A DNA stretch of 64,000 bases from Sphaerosporella brunnea (lineage: Eukaryota; Ascomycota; Pezizomycetes; Pezizales; Pyronemataceae). Position numbers and translations under genes: made by a program. This document shows, one piece after another, positions 57,114-64,000 of the stretch (the stretch's first letter is position 1; every line of letters begins with the position of its first letter). The stretch is taken from contig VXIS01000075.1 of the NCBI GenBank assembly GCA_008704415.1, positions 94,156-158,155 of the forward strand, given 5' to 3'. The notes under the pieces were generated by a model. It was given only the letters and a program-made list of their open reading frames with translations, did not search any database and was not told the origin of the DNA.

Positions 57114-58571
57114 TTTCACACTTCTGGCTCTGATTCACACCTTGTCTCTAAAAGGACCAACGATAAATCTCGTGCGCGCGAACGGGCGACTCCAGTGCGA
57201 CCCCAGTGCTACGGGATTATTTACATTCAACTGTGAATACTTTTACCACACCATATACATGCAGTTCTTATTCGGAGTCCTTTTTGTCTCCTGCCCCTAT
57301 TGATTCGGGGAGTTATGATGTTAACGACACTCCTTTGGCCGGCCATGAGCGCTTTTTGTTTCTCCGTTTTCCATTCTTTCTGGTGCTGTGCTTGGTCTCT
57401 GTTTTTTATTTTTTATACCATATTCCCCTAAAAGTGGTGGCGCAAATGGGTTCTCTTTCCGGGCTTTAACGAGTTTCCTTTTTACTTCTTCTATATCCTC
57501 ACCTCTGTAAAGATATCACTATACACTTAACTTGGGATTGTTTTTTTTTCTTTCTTTTTTTTGGGCGGAAAGAGAGGGGGAGGTTCTTTATCTATCATCC
57601 CTTCAGAAAAGGGCAAAGCAAAGGCAATAGGAATGTGGGGATGCTGTTATCATAGATGTGCTGGTGGTTATTGGATTGTTTTGTTTGTATTTGCGTTTGG
57701 TGGAATGGTCTCCCCAACCACCATCACCTCAGGCGACGCTGTTGTTTCTCACTTTCTCATTCATTTCTGACTCGTTGTTTGCTTAGCTAGACCTCCATGA
57801 GCCGGGCGTGAAACTGGGAATTTGGGAATTGGGAAATGATCAAACCTTTTTTTTCTTTTTTTGAAACGCACGTGAAGTGTAAGTGCACGTGCAAGGGACC
57901 GAAAAGGGGTGCGTCATAGAGTGGATAAGGATAGATAAGGTTTTTTTTTTTTTTTTGTTTTAATCATATTGTATTCGGCCGCTTGCGGCCATGACATGTG
58001 CAACAAGAAGAGACTATGCTACCCCTTAGGCTAGGAGCCTGCAGCCCTTCTAAGGATAGGAAAAAGAAGAAATAGTACTTAGTACAGAAGACATCATAAC
58101 GTGACGGCGCTTGTCGGGGCCTTGGTGGTGGTGGTGGTAGGCTCAGCAAGCTCAAATACCGCTTCCGGTACACCTGTCGTCGGCGGCGGGCCAGCAGTGC
58201 GGGGGGGCCACGGCTACCGTTATTTTGTTCGCATTCCCACCGCTTGCGGGGTAGATAATAAGGTTAACGGGGCGTTGCGAAGAGGGGGTGAGTTGGGGAG
58301 CGAAGCGAGTGATCTTGGGTGCCGCCGTCCAGGTAGAAGATGATCCGGGAAGCGGGAAGCCCCCCAAACTGTGGGGTTTCTTTACGTATGTGCCATGCCA
58401 TGCCAGTTCGGTTTGTGGGGGGTGTCAGGTGAAGGTCTCTCCACTTGTATCACATCACATCACATCACATACTGCACGGATCATCCGGCATCACTGGATT
58501 TCGTTTGTAGGTATCGCTCCCCCCCCGCCCCCCCAAAACTCTCTACAGCAACAGGCAACAAGGGAAGTCAA
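57114..58571. other. Convergent intergenic region
   Basis: 3' flanks of two convergent genes. T runs lie at 57540-57560 and 57940-57958, and a CATCA repeat at 58449-58470. At about 57974 the palindrome TTCGGCCGCTTGCGGCCATGA recurs, shared with the MITE at 22.6 kb. No gene recognised. Confidence 0.5.
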
Positions 58572-60161
58572 TTACAACTTCGCCCTGACCTTCTCCCTCT
58601 TCGCCATTTCCTCCGCCACGATGCGTCTCTGAATCTTGCCGGTGGCAGTCTTGGGCATATGCTCGGTAAAGTACCACTTGGTGGGGATCTTGAACTTAGC
58701 CAGCCTCTGCTCAACCCACTTTGCAAGCTCGTGTTGGTCCGCCTTCTGGCCCTCCTTCAGGACGACGGCGGCGGCGACCTCCTGTCCGTACAATTCCGAG
58801 TCGACGGCGAAGCTGACGGCCTCGGCGACGGCGGGGTGCGCCGAGATGGCGTTGTCGACTTCGATGGGGGAGATTTTTTCTCCGCCGCGGTTGATGAGTT
58901 CCTTGATGCGGCCGGTGATGATGACGTAGCCGTCTTCGTCTTTCTTGCCCTGGTCTCCGGTGCGGAAGAAGCCTTGCGCGGTGAAAGAGCTGGCGTTGGC
59001 GGCGGGGTTGTTGATGTAGCCCTTGGTGACGTTTTCGCCGCGGATGCAGATCTCGCCTTCCTTGCCCTGGGGGAGCGGGTTTCCGTGGTCGTCGAGTATG
59101 GCGACTTCGACGCCCTGGCCGAGGCCCACGGTGCCGGGCTTGCGGACGGCGGGCGGCAGCGGGTTCGACGTCATCTGGTGCGCCGCTTCGGTCATGGCGT
59201 ACGCCTCCAGCACGGGCGCCTTCAGCGCTGCTTCCAGCGCGTGGAAGGTGGTGGGCGATAACGGGCTGGAGCAGGAGCGGATGAAGCGAATTTTGGGCAC
59301 GGGGTTTGGAAGTGGGGATTTCAGCAGTATCTGGTGGATGGTTGGGACCGCCGTGTACCAGTTTGCACCGTGCGCGGTGAAGTCGCGCCAGAATGTTGAT
59401 GCCGAGAACCGCGGCGGGACAATCACCGTGCCGCCGCTGCGGAGCGGTGCGAGGAAGCCTGCTAGCAGCCCGTGCACGTGGAAGAGTGGCATCACCAGGT
59501 AGGTGCGGTCGGCAGGTGTGAGCTGGTAGGTGTTTTTGATGTTTTCTATAGCATGGAGGTTAGGATATAAGGATTAAGCGGGGAAGACGGACACACCCAT
59601 CGTCCTGGTCAAATTCCGATGCGTCAACGGCACCGCCTTAGGCCTTCCCGTCGTCCCGCTCGTGTGCAAAACCAACGCAACATCCTCATCCTCCGCCGTC
59701 GCCACGGGGGCCGCGCGCGCTCCAAGCGCACCCTTAACCACCAGCTCCAAGCGCACCTGCGGCCCCTCGGCCCACACCTCTGCCACCGCAGCACCAAACG
59801 TCCGTGCCGCCTTCACGGCCGGCGCATCCTCCTTCGCCGCGCCGCGCGGGACGATCACGAGCTTGCTCTTGATATCGTCGATGTAGAACTCGAATTCGGC
59901 CTGTTTGTAGGCAGGATTCAGCGGCGCGGCGATGGCGCGCTGCGCCGCCACGGCAAGGAACGAGACGATGAATGGAAGCGTGTTCGGCAGCGCGATTGAG
60001 ACCGCGTCCGCCGCGGCGATGCCGAGAGCCGCCAGGCGCTGCTGGAAGCTGCCGATTTGCTCGTGCAGCTGGCTGTAGCTCAGCGGAACGGCTGGAGAGC
60101 CGGGGACGATGACGGCGGGCGCGTCGCCCTGGGGCGAAATCGTATTCGTCAAGGTCGGCAT
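58572..60161 (-). CDS. PCS60: Peroxisomal AMP-binding CoA ligase (Pcs60-like)
   Basis: Predicted 512 aa from exons 60161-59597 and 59545-58572 (51-nt intron, phase 1). It is a member of the ANL adenylating family: the P-loop-like LHTSGTTGRPKAVPLTHRNL spans about residues 165-184, followed by MPLFHVHGLLAGFL, AYAMTEAAHQMTSNP, FFRTGDQGKKDEDGYVIITG, RIKELINRGGEKISPIEVD and the C-terminal KTATGKIQRRIV with the catalytic lysine. The last three residues are AKL, a peroxisomal targeting signal type 1. Yeast Pcs60 and plant AAE3 proteins of this subgroup form oxalyl-CoA in oxalate breakdown. The subgroup match rests on overall length, the FHVHGLL motif and the peroxisomal tail; the true substrate is not proven by sequence. 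It lies 141 bp from the outer transposon arm. Confidence 0.85.
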
Positions 60162-60301
60162 TGCGTTTGTGTACTTTTTTTCTATATCTCAGCTCGCCTT
60201 TTCGTGGGGAACTTATATTTGCTGGTGAACGCCGAGCTGGTCCCGAGGAATGACGTGAAACAGGGTTGCACACGCGTCAGTGACAGGTTACCGTATTATC
60301 T

Positions 60302-60355
60302 CGGCCATAAGGCAATTTCGACGGCGCGAAACTAGTGGAAGCCGACCAGTAAGTA
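60302..60355. mobile_element. Outer MITE, left part (interrupted)
   Basis: Begins CGGCCATAAGGCAATTTCGA and runs to the TA where the DDE element inserted. It is the inverted partner of 63841-63894. Together with 63413-63894 it forms an element of about 535 bp with arms of about 100-120 bp. Sequence just outside (ACCGTATTATCT) resembles the MITE end at 27307, so the original end may lie near 60289. Confidence 0.75.
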
Positions 60356-60673
60356 GAGTGCCCGCCATCTAGTCAGGGTAGCGTCTTGGCATTTCTTGGC
60401 AATGTCCAAAAAATTGTTTTCGCTTAGTAATAGTCGAGTGATTTATCATGCGCACCCGCTCCGCCAATTCCACCTCCCATACCCAACCCACCGCCCATAC
60501 ACCACCACCCACCGATCGCGCTTACTGTGTACCTTATAGTGAAGCCTATCTTAGGAGACTGTAAGTCCTGGCCCATAACTCTGAACTCTGGACGCATTCT
60601 CATGATTTTACAGCGCGACCTACCGCCCCACAGCGCGACCTGCCGCCCCCACAGCGCGACCTCCTGCCCCACC

Positions 60674-63100
60674 ATGGGTAAAGTCAACACGCGAACGAAG
60701 GCTGCCCGACTAGCTGCGCAAATCGCGAGTGAGAAGAGGAAGAGAAGAAGGCGCAATTCTCAAGGAGAGTGTGAGGAACCGGACAGTCAATCAGGGGGAA
60801 CGCTGTCAGAGGGAGCGCTGTCAGCGAGAGAGCCACAGGAAAGAGGCACGGCAGACTACACACCCGGGTCGAGTGAATCTGAATCCGATTCCGAAGTGTT
60901 ATTGAGCGAGGAGGAGGACACACATCCCGCGTTTGTTGGTCAGCCTGCAGAGGGTTGGGAAGAAGCGGAGCGACAACTGAATGGCTATTCGAAGAGTCGC
61001 GACTACAGGCAAAAGCGGTCATATCACAAGCATAAGGACGAGATTAAAAGGAGGAGAGAAGAGAAGCAGAAGCGGAAGCAAGGCATCGCGGTAGTGCAGA
61101 GAGCGAAGCCTATATGGGGTGACATTTCGAAAATGTTCAATCCAAATCCTAAGCCATCACCGGAAGTCTCGAACACTCCACCTCCGGCTGATTGGAGCGC
61201 ACCCGCTTTAATGGTCCCTCCAGGACTGCCATCTACATGGGGTGACCCTTGCGGACCATCTCTTGTTCGTCCTTATCTCGCTCCCGACTTTGAGAAAGCC
61301 TTTCTCAGCCATCAATCTTTTGAGGAGGAGGAGCGGGACTTGGAATTGTGGTTGAAACAGCAAGGCGGCAAGGTGACCGGAGATTGGTTGACGCGGGTGG
61401 AGTGCTTGCGCGATCTATTGAACATGCAGTTTAAAAACATCTACCAAGATCAGGATGGAAAGTGGAAAGATTGGATTGCATTCAGCGAGTTTCTCGCGAG
61501 AAGAGTCAAGCGGAGTACAAAATGGGCCGCTTCCCTACGCCTGTGGGAACGGAACTGGTACGAAACCCGGACACCACCCCCTTGCCCCAGACGAGGACGA
61601 CATGTCAAGCGCCAATCCCTATTTGATGATGAAGGTGTTGCTTTGGCGGTGAGAGAATATTTGAACACTGCTATGTGGCACGCGTCACCAAAAGGAATAT
61701 GCGACGCAGTTGCTGCACACCTTCAGAGCAAAAATGCGGCGGTCGATGTCATGCGGATAGATGCAGTTCTGCGTAACAGTCAGAAGGGGCGGCAAGGAAT
61801 TTCGGAGCGAACAGCCAACAGGTGGCTTTTGAAGTTGGGATGGCTGTATGGAAGGAATAAAAAGGGGTACTGCGATGGGCATGAGAGAGCGGATGTTGTA
61901 GCCTATCGCGAGCTGGTTTTCTGCCCCCGCATGAAGGTTATCTTTCAGACTCTACGCGAATATGATGATACCGGAGAAATTATACCGAATCCCTGCTTGC
62001 CCTGGGGAACCAAGCGCCGCGTTCTCGTTACGCACGATGAAAGCACCTTCAATGCCAACGATAGTACTGCCTACAGTTGGAAAAAGGCGGGAACTGAATG
62101 GCTGCGGCCCAAGTCAAAGGGGAAGGGCATTATGATCTCGGAGTTCCTCTGCGCTGCTCATGGAAGGCTACACTGCACCGAGGTTGATGGAAGTACCGGA
62201 AAACGAGAAAAACTCTACGCAACGGAGATTATTAAGTACGGCAGCGGGCGGAGTGACGAAGGATGGTGGAATGCTGAGAAAATGGTGGAACAAACCAAAA
62301 AAGCTATCACTATTTGAAAGAAAGCGTTTCCTGGAGACATTGCAGTATTTGCCTTTGATAATTCAAGCGGGCATGCCTGCAAGGCTTCAAATGCTTTGGT
62401 TGCGAGCCGTATGAACCTTAAGCCTGGTGGCAAGCAGCCTAAGATGCGTGATACCGAGTTGGAGGATGGTAGAAAGCAAAGCATGATTTTTCAGGAGGGG
62501 GATTGTGACTGGGAGACAGGGAAGCCAATTGCTAGTGAGCTGATTGGTGAACCTAAGGGGATGAAGCGTATTCTTCAAGAACGAGGTTTATGGCGGGAAG
62601 GTTTGAAGAAGCAGTGCAGCCGAGACAAAAAGAAGAAGCCAACCAATTTTGAAGAGCGAGTCTTTGAAGAAACGATGGAAGAATTCGAAAACCGTACGGC
62701 CGATCGGTGTGAGCTAGGCAAAGACTGTTGCGCCTTACGGATCCTCGAAGCTCAAGATGACTTTAAAACGGAAGTTTTTTTGCTTGAGACCATTATACGC
62801 GAGGCAGGACACGAAGTGATCTTCTATCCAAAATGTCACTGCGAGCTCAACTACATTGAGTACTATTGGGCTGAATTGAAGCGGTATACACGGGCCAACT
62901 GCAAGTACAGCTTTGCCGAGCTTGAAAAAACGGTGATGGAAGCTATGGATTCCGTAAGCTTAACGACAATACGTCGATTTGCGATGCGTAGTAAGCGATG
63001 GATGTTGGCATATATGAATGGCTTGACGGAGGAGCAGAGAGCGTACACTGAGAAGCAGTATAGATCCCATCGCAGGGAAACTCGGAGGATTTTTGTATAA
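60674..63100 (+). pseudogene. DDE superfamily transposase with one in-frame TGA
   Basis: The frame from ATG 60674 (MGKVNTRTKAARL) runs 809 codons to 63100 and is interrupted only by a TGA at 62315-62317 (codon 548); no GT donor there supports an intron. The N-terminal 180 residues are charged and probably disordered. A helical DNA-binding region follows (SERTANRWLLKLGWLYGRNK). The catalytic triad is visible as VTHDEST (first Asp, about residue 455), FDNSSGH (second Asp, about 562) and CELNYIEYYW (Glu, about 727). This is the large DDE family common in fungi and annotated as DDE superfamily endonuclease. The stop falls between the first and second Asp, so the protein is inactive unless read through. 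The otherwise intact frame suggests recent decay. Confidence 0.85.
62315..62317 (+). other. Inactivating TGA in the transposase frame
   Basis: The reading frame on both sides is the same and conserved-looking: AEKMVEQTKKAITI before and KKAFPGDIAVFAFDN after. One base change in this codon would account for the stop. Confidence 0.8.
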
Positions 63101-63412
63101 TAGCCAGTCATGATATATCACTCGAATTGCCTTTTTCGGTAATTTTTGAGGCTCTGTGCGGCTCTAAGAATGTCCAAAAATTGGTGCTGGCCATATAAAA
63201 ATTACTTTTTTTCTGGCCTATATTTCGCCACCCCCACCCCCTCCAACCACAAAAGCTCAACGTCAAACTATGGAACACATGCCGCTCTTTCACCTGACGG
63301 TCGTTAAATAAATTCTTTTTTATTCTTTGTGGAGGAATAAGGGTCGGCGTTGGGGGGTTGTGTTGAGGCCTTACCCCCCTGTCGCGCTACCCTGACTAGA
63401 TGGCGGGCACTC

Positions 63413-63894
63413 TAGGCGCCTGGAGAAAGGTGGTGGGTGAAGAAAAAATTAGTAAGTAAAGTTCGCGTGACAGAAATCCTTAAACAGCGCATCGAGAAGG
63501 AGACCATAGCGACGACTGCCGCAGCCAACGCCTCAGCAGCAACCTCACACAGCAGCTAGCAACACTGCGCTTCAGTAATTGCCCATTTTGGAGCCAAAAA
63601 CACTGGAACAAGTAGTGCTGGTTTATCTACCTTGCCGGACCGGTGCGCTCACGGTTAACTGGAGCCTGGGTTTTAGATCAGCGGTCTATTTTTGCAACGG
63701 AATACTGCACACAGTTACTTGAATGGAGTTCTTTAACGGATGTGTCGCAGAGCGATATTGCGGCGTGAGCCGTCTCCATCGCGTCTCCATATACGTCACG
63801 CGCTCAGATTTTCTTCGCCCACCACCTTTCTCCAGGCGCCTCCTTACTGGTCGGCTTCCACTAGTTTCGCGCCGTCGAAATTGCCTTATGGCCG
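63413..63894. mobile_element. Outer MITE, right part
   Basis: Continuation of the element started at 60302. It begins TAGGCGCCTGGAGAAAGG and ends CCTTATGGCCG. The stretch 63825-63894 is the inverted arm, matching both pieces of the interrupted left arm. Non-coding. Confidence 0.75.
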
Positions 63895-64000
63895 AAATTC
63901 AATTATTCTTGAACTGTATTTGGGCATGTACCTCACGGTTCAGCCCTCGTCAAAGGTGAAAAAAACTACTAGACGATTTTTTAACTGCCCAAGAAACCCT

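Larger units (their letters stand above)
60356..63412 (+). mobile_element. DDE (Tc1/mariner-like) transposon nested in an older MITE
   Basis: 3,057 bp with perfect 28-bp inverted ends beginning GAGTGCCCGCCATCTAGTCA. TA is duplicated directly outside (60354-60355 and 63413-63414), the mark of the Tc1/mariner group. Removing the element rejoins the left arm of an outer inverted repeat: CCAGTAAG at 60353 then joins GGCGCCTGGAGAAAGG at 63415, matching the other arm at 63825-63852. The inside encodes one long transposase frame broken by a single stop. A 20-24-bp unit (CACAGCGCGACCTGCC) is repeated three times just before the start codon. Confidence 0.88.

Noticed and set aside
58371..59261. 296-codon + frame over PCS60
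   Set aside because: Antisense shadow; the minus strand carries all conserved AMP-binding motifs.
62318..62395. Intron explaining the stop in the transposase frame
   Set aside because: No GT donor precedes the TGA in a usable position and the frame is identical before and after, so a point mutation is simpler.
1..64000. tRNA genes
   Set aside because: Looked for GGTTCGANTCC-type T-loops on both strands; partial hits (for example near 5000 and 16860) lack the rest of the cloverleaf.

Overview
This is nuclear DNA of a filamentous ascomycete (Pezizomycotina-type fungus). The evidence is: genes cut by many short introns (about 45-240 nt) with GT...CTAAC...AG signals; fungal-specific families (the ERMES subunit Mdm34, a Siw14 phosphatase, the Sfm1 methyltransferase, an Igo/endosulfine protein, a Pcs60 peroxisomal ligase); long AT/GC-mixed intergenic stretches; and repeat copies that differ mainly by CpA/TpG to TpA changes, the mark of repeat-induced point mutation (RIP). 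The genus cannot be fixed from the sequence alone. No tRNA, rRNA, CRISPR array or prokaryotic operon was seen.

Layout. 1-6.5 kb holds no convincing gene except a possible small cysteine/histidine ORF, and contains a degenerate tandem array with a period of about 230 bp (2.95-5.6 kb). 6.5-8.4 kb: secreted-type glycerophosphodiester phosphodiesterase in ten exons, including 12-nt and 21-nt exons. 11.0-16.3 kb: three uncharacterised genes (a lipid-anchored-looking 785-aa protein, a 147-aa protein, a single-pass membrane protein). 17.1-18.5 kb: annexin with a Pro/Gly/Tyr tail. 19.7-20.3 kb: two palindromic miniature elements just upstream of an F-box gene (20.8-21.9 kb). 22.4-25.1 kb: a cluster of miniature elements around an internally deleted Mutator-like element with a perfect 9-bp target duplication. 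25.4-32.4 kb: argininosuccinate lyase (ARG4), a miniature element, exosome subunit RRP43, a small Aim19-like membrane protein, and SIW14. 32.4-38.7 kb is gene-poor, with one TA-flanked miniature element. 38.7-49.2 kb is a housekeeping block: MDM34, a PDP-type PP2C phosphatase, ribosomal protein eS10, endosulfine, SFM1. 50.4-60.2 kb: polynucleotide kinase/phosphatase, a Ser/Pro-rich protein with a Cys cluster, and PCS60. 60.3-63.9 kb: a DDE transposon inserted into the terminal repeat of another element.

The genes do not form one pathway or a secondary-metabolite cluster; they are independent housekeeping functions (arginine synthesis, RNA decay, translation, mitochondrial tethering and PDH control, DNA end repair, phosphate signalling, peroxisomal CoA ligation) separated by islands of transposon debris. 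The most notable observations are a 160-bp repeat placed upstream of both ARG4 and RRP43 with RIP-like differences, the nested transposon, the deletion-derivative Mutator element, the diverged tandem array at 3-5.6 kb, microexons in two genes, and an eS10 start codon split by an intron. All exon joins were derived by reading frame, splice signals and family similarity recalled from knowledge; none was tested by transcript data or database search.
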